From: Anaerosolibacter sp.
GTDB taxonomy: Bacteria; Bacillota; Clostridia; Peptostreptococcales; Thermotaleaceae
Assembly: GCF_029240175.1 (NCBI RefSeq)
Contig: NZ_JARBTM010000015.1
Location: 1-64,000 of the forward strand
DNA length: 64,000 bases
Direction of reading: 5' to 3'
Below are positions 51,900 to 61,828 of the stretch, piece after piece. Each line of letters begins with the position of its first letter. Within the stretch, counting starts at the first letter, position 1. The notes beneath the pieces were generated by a model. The model made no database searches, was not told the origin of the DNA, and worked only from the letters and a program-made list of their open reading frames with translations. The position numbers and the translations under genes were made by a program.

Positions 51900-52423
51900 A
51901 GTATGTAATCTTGACCATCCATGTTCTTCATTCGATGCCTAGTATAGCTTATTCAATAGGGGAGACAAAAGCTCATTTTTTCAGTTTGAGCAACTTAGGG
52001 TTTTGAAAGGAAAAGAGCCCCTTAATATAAGAGGCTCCTGCAAGAGTTTCCTTTACAATAATGGAGGTGTCAGATCATGAGTGAAAGTAAATGCTGTAGC
52101 GGCGGTGACAGATAATGATTATTCTTCTTAATACAATGTATGCATGTAAACAGACAAGAGATACCCTAAAAATTTTATTGAGACATAGTTTTTATTACTA
52201 TTCAACATATGAAACTCATTGGTACATAACGATGGCTAGGGTTGTTAGAATCATTACGCTGGCAGGGAAGACTAGTTTCTGCAGCCTTTGCAAATTTGTG
52301 GCACAAAAGAACTCCAGCATTTTTAATCGATGATATAGATAATATATTTAAAATAGGTTCGGAAATCTATGATGGAATTTATATTCTGTGCCGCTGGTAG
52401 AATAAAAATCGAAAAAACCTTAC
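51900..52423 (+). other. Degenerate region with a 12-codon frame and a possible gene remnant
   Basis: A hairpin (AAAGGAAA..GAGCC/GGCTC..TTTCCTTT, 52006-52055) is followed by TGGAGGTG and an ATG at 52077 that opens only 12 codons (MSESKCCSGGDR, stop at 52113-52115). From about 52220 to 52400 another frame reads coding-like text (VSAAFANLWHKRTPAFLIDD, then IFKIGSEIYDGIYILCRW) without a start. This looks like a decayed gene of unknown identity. Confidence 0.35.
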
Positions 52424-52452
52424 TTGAAGGTTAAGGGATTATCTGCTACAAT
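52424..52452 (+). promoter_or_regulatory. Promoter of the fluoride operon
   Basis: TTGAAG (52424-52429), 17 bases, TACAAT (52447-52452); start near 52459, 40 bases before the fluoride aptamer. Confidence 0.65.
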
Positions 52453-52498
52453 AGGAATATATTTGAAATTACCACATTGAATTAAATGATTAATCAGC

Positions 52499-52558
52499 AA
52501 GGGAGATGAAGCTCTCCTGGGATAGCATCCAAAGCGTCTTTTGACTAATAGCTTCTAC
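52499..52558 (+). promoter_or_regulatory. Fluoride riboswitch 1 (crcB motif)
   Basis: The element opens with GGGAGATGAAGCTCTCC and ends GACTAATAGCTTCTACC. These are the two conserved strands of the crcB motif, which form the F-/Mg2+ pocket and pseudoknot. An extra small helix (TGGGATAGCATCC) lies between. Its 3' strand is the 5' arm of the terminator below, so fluoride binding should permit read-through into crcB. Confidence 0.88.
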
Positions 52559-52598
52559 CAATATGTATACAATTGTGTGCATTTGGTAGGAGCTTTTT
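52550..52598 (+). terminator. Fluoride-riboswitch terminator 1
   Basis: AGCTTCTACCAA pairs with TTGGTAGGAGCT, extended by wobble pairs inside, then TTTTTATTTT. Confidence 0.9.
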
Positions 52599-52637
52599 AT
52601 TTTATGAATTAGAACTGCGTGAAAGGGTGGATGTGTT

Positions 52638-53039
52638 ATGTGGTCAAAAATTTTTGCGTTGGGGTTAGGAGGATTTCTTGGGAGTAACTTGAGATACTGG
52701 ATTTCAAACTGGGTAATGGAACGCCTCGGACCATATTTTCCTTATGGAACATTAGCAGTAAATGGAATAGGGTGCTTTATTTTAGGATTCATCACTGTGT
52801 ACGGAAATGAAACGATTGAAATCACGCCAACTTTTAGGGTTTTCATAGCTCCAGGAATGATCGGTGCATTGACCACATTTTCAACCTTTTCCTTAGAATC
52901 TTTTAACCTTATCAGAGAATCAAACTATACATCAGCAGTGATAAATATAGCATTAAATATTATTATTGGACTATTTGCTGTAGAGTTGGGCTTTCTTGCT
53001 GCAAAAGCGTTTGCTGTTACAGCCAATGAAGTAGCATAG
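52638..53039 (+). CDS. crcB: Fluoride exporter FluC/CrcB
   Basis: The 133-residue, four-helix membrane protein has the Fluc signature GGFLGSNLRYWIS, NGIGCFILGF and GALTTFSTFSLE, whose Phe and Thr side chains line the fluoride path. A single gene here implies a homodimeric dual-topology channel. AAAGGGTGG precedes the start. It is the first gene after the fluoride riboswitch and 10 bases before the next. Confidence 0.95.
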   Translation: MWSKIFALGLGGFLGSNLRYWISNWVMERLGPYFPYGTLAVNGIGCFILGFITVYGNETIEITPTFRVFIAPGMIGALTTFSTFSLESFNLIRESNYTSAVINIALNIIIGLFAVELGFLAAKAFAVTANEVA

Positions 53040-53049
53040 GGGGATGTTT

Positions 53050-53382
53050 ATGAGGGTACAGGGAAAGGGAAAATTAATCAAAATTTATATTTCTGAAAGT
53101 CATAAATATAAAAGTAAGCCTTTGCATCATGTCATAGTAGAAAGAGCAAAAAAAGAAGATATGGCAGGTATAACAGTATACAGAGGCATAGAAGGTTTTG
53201 GAATGGACCATCATATTCACAGTACCCATATATTAACTTTGTCTGATGATCTACCATTGGTTTTGGAAATCGTAGATGCGGCAGAGAAAGTAGATCAGTT
53301 CCTGCGTTGTCTAGACGAACTGATAAAAGAAGGCTTTGTAATGATTGTAGATGATGTGAATATCATCAAGTATCTGAAATAG
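53050..53382 (+). CDS. DUF190 protein (fluoride-locus PII-like)
   Basis: The 110-residue protein matches DUF190 (KLIKIYISESHKYKSKPLHH, HIHSTHILTLSDDLPLVLEIV), a small family with a PII-like ferredoxin fold frequently linked to crcB. The exact role is not known; ligand binding to modulate the exporter is plausible. ATG 53050 is used because the GGGGG ribosome binding site touches the earlier ATG at 53044. Confidence 0.88.
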   Translation: MRVQGKGKLIKIYISESHKYKSKPLHHVIVERAKKEDMAGITVYRGIEGFGMDHHIHSTHILTLSDDLPLVLEIVDAAEKVDQFLRCLDELIKEGFVMIVDDVNIIKYLK

Positions 53383-53446
53383 ATAGAGAATGAATGGTAT
53401 TTAGGCCAGAAAATGAGTCCAGAACTTATTGTCAGGAGTGAGCGGA

Positions 53447-55216
53447 ATGTTAACACAGTTGAATATGCTATTGGATAAATACATCATAGCCATTCAAGCC
53501 TTAAAGGATATAGCAGAGCATATTGAAAACGAAGAACTATTAAGCCTGATAAAACAACAGGCAGAAAAAATAGGAAACACAGAATTCCATATAGTAATCA
53601 TTGGACAGTTTAAGAGGGGAAAATCTACCTTGATCAATTATTTCTTAGGGGATGATATTCTTCCTACTGGTGTAATACCCATTACCTCTATTATCACTCA
53701 TATACGGTATAGTAATAAACCTAGAACAGTTGTAACATTTAAGAACTCTAAAACCTTAGAGGTTAACCTAGGAAAGATAGATCAATATATTTCTGAGCAG
53801 CATAATCCTCAAAATGTGAAACAAGTAGAAAAAATTGATATTTATTATCCGGCAGTAATCTTAAAAAATGGTTTGGTATTAATTGATACTCCAGGTATTG
53901 GATCAATACATAGACATAATACCAAAGAAGCATATAGATATTTACCCCAGGCAGATGCAGCTATATTCCTTATTTCCTCCGATGCACCCATATCAGAATT
54001 AGAGCTTGATTTTTTATCAGAAATAAAGAGGTATTTTCAAAAAGTATTCTTTGTTCAGAATAAAATAGATTACCTTTCTGAAGATGAGAAAAAAGAGAGT
54101 CTGCTTTTTTCTGCGAATGCCATATCCAAACATCTAGGAAAAGAGATAAACATCTATCCTGTATCTGCAAGGTTAGCCCTTGAAGGGAAAAAAGAGAAAA
54201 ATACTACTGCCTTTAAAAACAGCAGTATGGCTTTGTTCGAGGATGTTTTAGAGAAATTTTTACTGAAGGAAAAGGGAGATTATTTACTGAAGAGCTACGA
54301 GGAGAAACTAGATTATATCATTCAAGCCACAAAGGAACAGATTGATTTTCAAATTAGCATATTAAATAGCCCCATAGAAGTTTTAGAGCAGCAACTAGAA
54401 GAATTCAAGAGCAAGGCGGCTGAGGTTGCTAGATTAAAGAAGGAAGCTTTAGTTTTAGTGGAAATGGATTTGAAAGCTGTAATCGACTTGGTTGAGAATG
54501 ATATAGTTGGTTTCCGTACTCGCAATGGAAAGATAGTTAAGGAAGGTCTTACAAACCTCTATTATCAGAATCAAAACATGAAATTTAAGGAATTATCCTC
54601 TTTTTTAAATGCCAAGCTTGAGCTATTTATTGAAGATGCTTACTCTGAATGGGACAGAGAACAGAAAATCAAGCTCAAAGAGGACTATGGGATTATTATT
54701 AAAAACTTTACAAATAGATTGAATGAAGCCATTGATTTCATAAATGGTGTTACCTACGAAGTATTTCGTCTAAAAATTGCTCAACCATTGGATGAAATGG
54801 CTTTTGTGGATAAAGATAGGTTCTTTTTCAAATTTGGAAGCTCAAGTCCAGCATTTCTACTGCCTAAAATTAAGGACTTTCTATTTCTTCTTCCTAAAAA
54901 AATAAGAGATAAGATCATGCTTTCAGATTTAATAGACCGTGTAGATGAGGAACTTGAAAAGAATGGAAACAATCTTAAATGGGACTATAGCTGTAAGCTT
55001 AAGGATAGCAAATTTATCTTTGAAAGGGTCTACCAAGAAAAAGTCGATCAAATTATTGAAAATGTTGAAGAGATTTTGAAGAAAACATTGGAATTGAGAA
55101 ATAAAGAAAGAGCTTCTGTTGAAGCCCGAGTCAGTCTTTTTAAACAGCTGGATTCTAGGCTTCATGAGATTAAAGGAACATGGATTAGACTATATGAGGT
55201 GACAGGAGGTAAATAG
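53447..55216 (+). CDS. Bacterial dynamin-like GTPase in the fluoride operon
   Basis: The 589-residue protein has a dynamin-type GTPase domain: G1 GQFKRGKST (residues 53-61), switch I threonines in ITSIITHIRY, G3 DTPGIGS (147-153) and G4 NKID (205-208). A long helical stalk (about 290-580) follows, with a hydrophobic patch (SSPAFLLPKIKDFLFLLPKK, about 465-485) that could be a membrane paddle. ATG 53447 has CAGGAGTGAG upstream. It follows DUF190 after 65 bases with no terminator, so it is likely fluoride-induced. Bacterial dynamins remodel or protect membranes; a role in fluoride stress would be new. Confidence 0.87.
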   Translation: MLTQLNMLLDKYIIAIQALKDIAEHIENEELLSLIKQQAEKIGNTEFHIVIIGQFKRGKSTLINYFLGDDILPTGVIPITSIITHIRYSNKPRTVVTFKNSKTLEVNLGKIDQYISEQHNPQNVKQVEKIDIYYPAVILKNGLVLIDTPGIGSIHRHNTKEAYRYLPQADAAIFLISSDAPISELELDFLSEIKRYFQKVFFVQNKIDYLSEDEKKESLLFSANAISKHLGKEINIYPVSARLALEGKKEKNTTAFKNSSMALFEDVLEKFLLKEKGDYLLKSYEEKLDYIIQATKEQIDFQISILNSPIEVLEQQLEEFKSKAAEVARLKKEALVLVEMDLKAVIDLVENDIVGFRTRNGKIVKEGLTNLYYQNQNMKFKELSSFLNAKLELFIEDAYSEWDREQKIKLKEDYGIIIKNFTNRLNEAIDFINGVTYEVFRLKIAQPLDEMAFVDKDRFFFKFGSSSPAFLLPKIKDFLFLLPKKIRDKIMLSDLIDRVDEELEKNGNNLKWDYSCKLKDSKFIFERVYQEKVDQIIENVEEILKKTLELRNKERASVEARVSLFKQLDSRLHEIKGTWIRLYEVTGGK

Positions 55217-55218
55217 TA

Positions 55219-55617
55219 ATGGGAGATATTAAAGAACTTCTCGAGTTTGATGGGGAAACACAGAGAGGTTTTGACAAATATATAAAGGACCACGATTTAT
55301 CTGAGGAAAAAGCTATTAGAAATCTTACCATTATAGGCTTAAGCTATTATTATGCAGACAAGCGAATAAAAGAATTAGAAGAGAATGGAGATTTTTCATT
55401 AAAGATATGCAGAGAGCTAATGGTTACAAGTGCAAAGTATGCATCCCTGAAGTTTAACTATTTTGAGATGAAGAAGGATTATGACAGACTTAAGCTCCAG
55501 GTATCAGGCTTGGTCCATGAGAATAAGCAATATCAAGCCAGTTTACAGCATGCAGCCAAAACCCTAAGCGACTATAGCCGAGAGCTAACTGTGTACAAGG
55601 AAAAAGCAAAGTTATAA
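55219..55617 (+). CDS. Small coiled-coil protein, probable partner of the dynamin-like GTPase
   Basis: The 132-residue protein is almost wholly helical, with a central part (YYYADKRIKELEENGDF) and a C-terminal coiled coil (about residues 80-130). It starts 2 bases after the GTPase stop with GGAGGTAAA inside the overlap, so translation is coupled. No family recognised. Strict linkage suggests that the two proteins act together. Confidence 0.75.
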   Translation: MGDIKELLEFDGETQRGFDKYIKDHDLSEEKAIRNLTIIGLSYYYADKRIKELEENGDFSLKICRELMVTSAKYASLKFNYFEMKKDYDRLKLQVSGLVHENKQYQASLQHAAKTLSDYSRELTVYKEKAKL

Positions 55618-55736
55618 TTAATTCGAATTTTCTACCAATCAGAAGTGTTGTCTAATAATGAATATTAAAGGCATCATGTATAAAGTGATCATTAGGGATT
55701 TTAAATAAAACCTATGATAGTTTTAACTATCTGTAA

Positions 55737-57035
<1,299 letters not shown>

Positions 57036-57071
57036 GGAAAAAATAGACCAATCTATATGGACCAGTAATTA

Positions 57072-57102
57072 GAAAGCCACACTTATGCTAGTGTGGCTTT
57101 TG
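57072..57102. terminator. Terminator after eno
   Basis: AAAGCCACACT-TATGCT-AGTGTGGCTTT with a T tail; also ends the convergent gene. Confidence 0.9.
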
Positions 57103-57114
57103 ACATCCCTGTAA

Positions 57115-57975
57115 TTATTTTCGCCGTTGAGCGTTAATATATGAAATTAATTTACTAACATCATCGCCTCGTTTCAATGGGTACAAAAGAATAACTTTTT
57201 GTGATCCATTCAAACGAATACATAGTTGAATAAGATTAGAAGAAGTATCAGGGATGCGCTCTAAATCTCTTATTTGATTTAATGGAATATATGTCCATAC
57301 CCCGCCAAATTTACTGATATCTGCATTTTCATATTCTTCTTTATAGATAATGAATTCTTCATCGGTAAGAATCGCTAATTGATTAGGCATTAGGAGATTT
57401 TTGGTGATAAACCAAGAATTTTCAAAAATGGCTGGCTGAAATACTGCACTAATTACCTTTTGACTAGGCAAAAGGCAATTATCTGTATAGTTTTGGAGTC
57501 TGCAGGTTAGGTCTTCGGTGCTATAGAAGCTGTTACGATTGTCTGATGAGATGGTTTTTATCCTTGTATTTATTATGGAATCACGTATGGTTTTCATGAT
57601 TTCTTTGAAGAAAGATTCCACTACGGTATTATATTCGATTATAGAACTAACAATATTGTTATCAATCACTGATACTATTCTAATCCATGAATATAGAAGT
57701 ATTTTTCCGTGTTCAATACGAATAATGTTTTCAAAAGGATGACAAGCAATCAAAATACTGTTTTCTACACTTTCTAGGCTGTAGACCAGGTTTTTGTATA
57801 TAAACAGCAATTTGTCATTGATGTTTCGTTTTCTCCACATGTCCTGTGGGGCATAGATTATACTAGGCAGTGTATTTGTTTCATCAAGAATTTGAGAAAG
57901 GGATTTCTGAAATATTTGTGGAATATCCTTATGATTATTCAGCAGTCTTGCCCATTTCATGGAAGCTGAAGCCAT
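57115..57975 (-). CDS. Hypothetical protein with PH-like regions
   Basis: The 286-residue protein has no signal or membrane segment. The C-terminal 95 residues (LAILTDEEFIIYKEEYE, VWTYIPLNQIRDLERI, KVILLYPLKRGDDVSKLISYI) have the strand pattern of bacterial PH domains. A similar pattern (IIRIEHGKILLYSWIRIVSV) occurs near residue 90, so two PH-like units are possible. ATG 57975 has AAAGAGGTGAG upstream. It sits between the fluoride operon and the second fluoride riboswitch, on the opposite strand; a link is not shown. Confidence 0.65.
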   Translation of the reverse strand: MASASMKWARLLNNHKDIPQIFQKSLSQILDETNTLPSIIYAPQDMWRKRNINDKLLFIYKNLVYSLESVENSILIACHPFENIIRIEHGKILLYSWIRIVSVIDNNIVSSIIEYNTVVESFFKEIMKTIRDSIINTRIKTISSDNRNSFYSTEDLTCRLQNYTDNCLLPSQKVISAVFQPAIFENSWFITKNLLMPNQLAILTDEEFIIYKEEYENADISKFGGVWTYIPLNQIRDLERIPDTSSNLIQLCIRLNGSQKVILLYPLKRGDDVSKLISYINAQRRK

Positions 57976-58100
57976 AATGCTCACCTCTTTCAAAAGTATC
58001 CGATATAACCATTATATACCATTTGCCCTAATTTGAGGTTGTTATAAAGGGTAAAATTTAGAATATTAAGTATTAATTGAAAATAAGTTTTCTTTAAGTA

Positions 58101-58128
58101 TTGACCAATGTATAACTTGTAGTATAAT
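58101..58128 (+). promoter_or_regulatory. Promoter of the antiporter gene
   Basis: TTGACC (58101-58106), 16 bases, TATAAT (58123-58128); start near 58135, just before the fluoride aptamer. Confidence 0.75.
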
Positions 58129-58157
58129 AGAAATTGTTGTAAAAATTTGCTATAGAA

Positions 58158-58216
58158 TGATAGGTGATGGAGCTCGCCTTTAACCATTGCAGCAAATGCA
58201 ATTAATGGCTCCTACT
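58158..58216 (+). promoter_or_regulatory. Fluoride riboswitch 2
   Basis: ATAGGTGATGGAGCTCGCC, then TTTAACC, a small hairpin ATTGCAGCAAATGCAAT and TAATGGCTCCTAC give a textbook crcB motif. The 3' end overlaps the 5' arm of the terminator. Confidence 0.92.
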
Positions 58217-58247
58217 TAGGCTACACTAGCCTTAGTAGGAGTTTTTT
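58209..58247 (+). terminator. Fluoride-riboswitch terminator 2
   Basis: CTCCTACTTAGGCT pairs with AGCCTTAGTAGGAG, followed by six T. Confidence 0.92.
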
Positions 58248-58311
58248 GTGTTTTTAGGCAACTTTTTCCTTTCATTTAGCACATTTATTCTTTCAGAGGA
58301 GGCGGTAAGGT

Positions 58312-59493
58312 ATGGCACTTAGTCTTAGTGTAATTGTTTTACTAGGATTGTTAGTAAACAAAGTTTTTGACAAGCTGAAACTACCTGGCTTATTAGGCAT
58401 GTTGATTTTGGGTATTGTGATTGGTCCCTACGGATTGAACTTTATTGGGAAGGATATACTTAGTATTTCTTCTGAATTGAGGAAAATAGCACTTATTGTA
58501 ATACTACTTAGGGCGGGTTTAGGTATCAAAAAAGAAACCCTTAATAAAGTTGGAGTGCCTGCAATTAAAATGAGCTGTATCCCTGGATTGTTTGAAGGCT
58601 TCACCATTCTATTTGTTGCCAGTTATCTGCTTGGTGTAACAAAAGTTGAAGCGGGTATGTTAGGATTTATCATTGCAGCCGTATCCCCAGCTGTGGTGGT
58701 ACCATCCATGCTTAGCTTTATTCACAGGAAGATGGGAGAAAAGAAGGGAATTCCAACTTTGATACTGGCGGGAGCCTCCATTGATGATGTTTTTGCAATT
58801 ACCCTTTTCTCAACTTTTCTAGGACTATATGGAGGAAGTAACATCAATGTAACCAGAAAAATTTTAGATATACCAATCTCTATTGTCATAGGGATTTTGC
58901 TAGGAGTTGTCATCGCTGTAGGTATTGTAACCATTTTTCAAAGCTTCCATATTCGAGATACGAAGAAGGCGTTGATTATATTAGGTACTGCTATTGTCCT
59001 CACAAGTCTTGAGGATGCGTTAAAGGATATTGTGCCTGTAGCAAGCCTTTTGGGTGTCATGACCATTGGGTTTATTATCCTGGAGAAACAGCCCAAAGTG
59101 GCAAATCGACTTGCTGTAAAATTTAATAAGATTTGGATATTTGCAGAACTTTTGTTGTTTGTTCTCGTTGGTGCTCAAGTAAATATTTACGTAGCGCTTG
59201 ACTCTGGTTTAATAGGGCTTGTAATCATTGCAATTGGGCTTATAGCTAGAAGTGTTGGTGTGCTATTGTCCGTGGCGGGAACGAATTTGAACTGGAAGGA
59301 AAGGTTTTTCTGTATATTTGCATATATTCCAAAGGCAACAGTTCAAGCAGCCATAGGGGCAGTCCCGTTGGCAGCTGGTGTGCCATCTGGAGACATCATT
59401 CTTGCTATTTCAGTACTATCCATTCTTATTACTGCTCCATTGGGAGCAATAGCGATTAAGGCTTCAGGGGAAAAATGGCTCAGTGTAGATTGA
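58312..59493 (+). CDS. Cation/proton antiporter under fluoride riboswitch control
   Basis: The 393-residue protein has about twelve membrane helices with the CPA-type pattern LLGMLILGIVIGPYGL near the N terminus and the ion-binding Asp pair in GASIDDVFAI. Riboswitch-linked antiporters of this family are known in fluoride regulons and may export F- or correct the proton load of HF entry. GAGGAGGCGG precedes the ATG. The transported ion cannot be told from sequence alone. Confidence 0.88.
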   Translation: MALSLSVIVLLGLLVNKVFDKLKLPGLLGMLILGIVIGPYGLNFIGKDILSISSELRKIALIVILLRAGLGIKKETLNKVGVPAIKMSCIPGLFEGFTILFVASYLLGVTKVEAGMLGFIIAAVSPAVVVPSMLSFIHRKMGEKKGIPTLILAGASIDDVFAITLFSTFLGLYGGSNINVTRKILDIPISIVIGILLGVVIAVGIVTIFQSFHIRDTKKALIILGTAIVLTSLEDALKDIVPVASLLGVMTIGFIILEKQPKVANRLAVKFNKIWIFAELLLFVLVGAQVNIYVALDSGLIGLVIIAIGLIARSVGVLLSVAGTNLNWKERFFCIFAYIPKATVQAAIGAVPLAAGVPSGDIILAISVLSILITAPLGAIAIKASGEKWLSVD

Positions 59494-59539
59494 AATAAGG
59501 AAAATAAAGAATCATAGAAGATCCTATAGGATAAATTTA

Positions 59540-59570
59540 GCCCCTGGCCATTAACGCCAGGGGCTTCAAC
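59540..59570. terminator. Terminator after antiporter gene
   Basis: GCCCCTGGC-CATTAAC-GCCAGGGGC, short T tail; also ends the convergent gene. Confidence 0.85.
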
Positions 59571-59585
59571 TCTATCTCACTTTGT

Positions 59586-60413
59586 CTAAAAAGTACAGTG
59601 AGGTGGTTTTGGAGGAAATGGACTTATTGCGCCAATGGCAACTTGACGTTTCTGAAGCAGCTTTAATGTGAGGAATATTACAGCTTTCTGCTGAATACAT
59701 TTAAATTCTCTTTCTTCAAAAGGTAAAGTAACCCCATGTGGGCGCGTAGGATTTATCGTTTCATCAAATTCTACAATTCTAGCCGAAATCAATTCACAGA
59801 AGGGAAGTTGATTAAAGTATTCCGTACTGATTTGATTAAATTCAGAAAGATCTCCAGATAACAATCTGTCTTTATCCGCAAATCCTGGGCCTGAAATATT
59901 TTGTTGTCTCAAATACTGAAACTCCGTTGAAGTTCTTGGTACTGGAGGCAGTGGTGCAATTCCGTTAAATGTTATTGGGGTTGTACAGCTAAATGGAACA
60001 TCTACGGTACAATGACGAATGTCTCCACATACACCTGTCTTATTTGAGCATTTACGAGTAGCATACTCAATGTTCTTCCTAATAAATCCTTTTACAAAAA
60101 GTACATTGGTATCTTGTAGAAGTAGACATTGAGTTACCTTTACGTGCTTCTTGATTCTTTTTATTTCCAGTGCAGGTTCAGGTAGGTTAATGAGTGAATC
60201 AACATTAATTTGTATCGTTAGTTCAGCGAGGACAACAGGTATATTTGATACAGCACCTGTAGTTAATGGCGATATTGTTGTAGGTGTATTTACGCAGCTT
60301 CCTGTTGTGCCGCCTTGCACATTTACACATTTTGAGGTCACCTTTGGTTGGAATTGTGATCCTACAGCATTATTTTGCAATATGGGTGTCATATTATACG
60401 TTGTATAAGGCAT
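59586..60413 (-). CDS. SPOCS/DUF3794-like spore coat or exosporium protein
   Basis: The 275-residue protein has a low-complexity N terminus rich in Thr/Asn/Gln. A domain follows with PVVLAELTIQINVDSLINLP, ALEIKRIKKHVKVTQCLLL and LFVKGFIRKNIEYATR, a pattern seen in clostridial spore surface proteins with SPOCS-like domains. Cysteines (KCSNKTGVCGDIRHC) suggest cross-linking. It ends Pro-rich. AAAGGAGGTG precedes the ATG. The spore-coat role is inferred from the family resemblance, with moderate certainty. Confidence 0.72.
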   Translation of the reverse strand: MPYTTYNMTPILQNNAVGSQFQPKVTSKCVNVQGGTTGSCVNTPTTISPLTTGAVSNIPVVLAELTIQINVDSLINLPEPALEIKRIKKHVKVTQCLLLQDTNVLFVKGFIRKNIEYATRKCSNKTGVCGDIRHCTVDVPFSCTTPITFNGIAPLPPVPRTSTEFQYLRQQNISGPGFADKDRLLSGDLSEFNQISTEYFNQLPFCELISARIVEFDETINPTRPHGVTLPFEEREFKCIQQKAVIFLTLKLLQKRQVAIGAISPFPPKPPHCTF

Positions 60414-60483
60414 TGTTTTTCACCTCCTTTATAGCTTATACAGGCTATAGCGAGAACCCTTATCTCTCTATTTCCTGATATAA

Positions 60484-60678
60484 AATATTCAGGTTGTCCA
60501 TTTTGGTGATACTTTTAGAATAAATTTCTATGGTGCCAATGGTGCAATTGCCATTGGTGATATAAAGTATTCACCAGCTTTAAAAGCAGCAATAGAGAAG
60601 GAAATTGATCTGACAGGTATCGATTTTAATACGGTATCTTTTAATGAGTTAATTGAAATAATAAAGAAGAGAAAATAA
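60484..60678 (+). pseudogene. C-terminal remnant of an unidentified gene
   Basis: An open stretch without a start reads NIQVVHFGDTFRINFYGANG, then GDIKYSPALKAAIEKEIDL, and ends in EIIKKRK before TAA at 60676-60678. The residue composition is protein-like and the upstream frame is closed at 60481. It looks like the 3' end of a gene whose front is gone. Identity not recognised. It lies just before a DUF1450 gene. Confidence 0.45.
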
Positions 60679-60696
60679 CAAGGGAGTGGATTATAT

Positions 60697-60909
60697 ATGG
60701 CAGAAGTGAAGTTCTGTGAAAACAATTTTGGACATGGAACAGATGTCATCGCAGAAAAATTAACAAACGAAGGAATAAATGTAGAAGTAGAGCCATGCTT
60801 AGGCTATTGTGGAGATTGTGCTGTAGGTCCCTTTGCCTTAGTGGATGATGAATTTATCCAAGCAGATTCATCAGAAGAATTATATGAAAAAATCAAAGAA
60901 CAAATGTAA
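60697..60909 (+). CDS. DUF1450 small cysteine protein (YuzB-like)
   Basis: This 70-residue protein has the DUF1450 pattern FCENNFGHG near the N terminus and CLGYCGDCAVGPFALVD, a Cys arrangement like thioredoxin-fold [2Fe-2S] or thiol proteins. AAGGGAGTG precedes its ATG. Function not known. It is one of the few intact genes in an otherwise fragmentary stretch. Confidence 0.85.
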   Translation: MAEVKFCENNFGHGTDVIAEKLTNEGINVEVEPCLGYCGDCAVGPFALVDDEFIQADSSEELYEKIKEQM

Positions 60910-60994
60910 TTATTATTTATAGTAAAATGAAAAAGCCACTAGTTTATTGGTGGCTTATGCTTTTGATTTATGATTTGGCTCGGTCGTACGGTGA

Positions 60995-61225
60995 GTGTGT
61001 GGCAATGCCTATATAAACAAAATCGTGCTTTCATGGTATGAACAGAAGGCAGTGGCTGATTTATTGGCATTGTTATCCTTGGGTGTAAAAGGAATGTACT
61101 TAGGACCAAGCCTTCCAGCCTTTATATCTCCTAATGTGTTGCAATATTTGGTAGATACCTTTAATATTAAACCAATTAGCACTGCAGATGAAGATTTAAA
61201 AAATTCACTTAAGCAAGCCAACTAA
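60995..61225 (+). pseudogene. hcp: C-terminal fragment of hydroxylamine reductase (hybrid-cluster protein, Hcp)
   Basis: The frame reads [20 protein letters not shown], then [20 protein letters not shown] and [13 protein letters not shown], the last 65 or so residues of Hcp, which is normally about 530-550 residues. The cluster-binding N-terminal part is missing, so it cannot be active. A terminator follows. It is a truncated relic of an NO/hydroxylamine detoxification gene. Confidence 0.82.
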
Positions 61226-61247
61226 GAATGTAAATGTGAAAAATACA

Positions 61248-61281
61248 AGAAGGGCAGGAATCAATCCTGTCCTTCTTTATT
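61248..61281 (+). terminator. Terminator after the hcp relic
   Basis: AGAAGGGCAGGA-TCAA-TCCTGTCCTTCTT with a T-run. Confidence 0.88.
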
Positions 61282-61292
61282 TTTCTATTTTT

Positions 61293-61437
61293 TTATCTCC
61301 GTTTCAACATGCTCTTTTCAAAATATTCAACCCTTTGATACATCACGGTAGCGAGAATTGCTAGGATAATTACACTGCTGATACGGACATTGTCTTTTGT
61401 TTCGATAGCGAAATAAATTGAAAATTTTAAATAGTAT
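61293..61437 (-). pseudogene. Possible C-terminal remnant of an ABC permease
   Basis: On the minus strand an open stretch of about 47 codons without a start ends NVRISSVIILAILATVMYQR, then VEYFEKSMLKRR, stop at 61293-61295. One hydrophobic helix followed by a basic tail is typical of the last helix of SsuC/NitT-type permeases. Too short for certainty. Confidence 0.35.
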
Positions 61438-61542
61438 ATTTACTTATGGATGAATGTATTATATAATTCTAATATGCATGTACCATATTATAGGTGCATG
61501 ACCAGTAATTGTAAGATTATTAAAAACAATTAAATACAAGAA

Positions 61543-61651
61543 TCATTTTCCGAGTTATTTCTTCTAAAGAGAAATCCATGAAGATATAACCGTTGGTTGA
61601 ACCAGAAGGGTTTAGTGAGAAATCCCTAAGCCTCCCGTTAGGAAAGGAAAA
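61543..61651 (+). promoter_or_regulatory. Moco/tungsten-cofactor riboswitch upstream of tupA copy 2
   Basis: ATTTTCCGAGTTAT at the 5' side and GCCTCCCGTTAGGAAAGGAA at the 3' side match the Moco motif and align base for base over much of the length with the element before tupB. A terminator follows at 61690. Confidence 0.87.
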
Positions 61652-61689
61652 TACTTTATTATTGAGCACATATAATTTGTGTTTATTTA

Positions 61690-61718
61690 AAGGCAATCCT
61701 TTCTGGATTGCCTTTTTT
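61690..61718 (+). terminator. Riboswitch expression-platform terminator (tupA copy 2)
   Basis: AAGGCAATCC-TTTCT-GGATTGCCTT with a six-T run, ahead of the tupA start by about 110 bases, so it is premature with respect to the gene. Confidence 0.9.
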
Positions 61719-61828
61719 AATGTTTAGAGTAAGTGTCGAATAAATATGGGGATTCGTAGTGTGTAACAGAAAGGATAAATTTCACTTCTTAAATGAGATG
61801 GGTAATCTAAATAAAAGGGGGATAAAAA

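Noticed and set aside
52115-52333. 72-codon frame on the + strand
   Set aside because: No ribosome binding site, odd composition, and another frame over its second half looks more protein-like. Treated as part of a decayed region.
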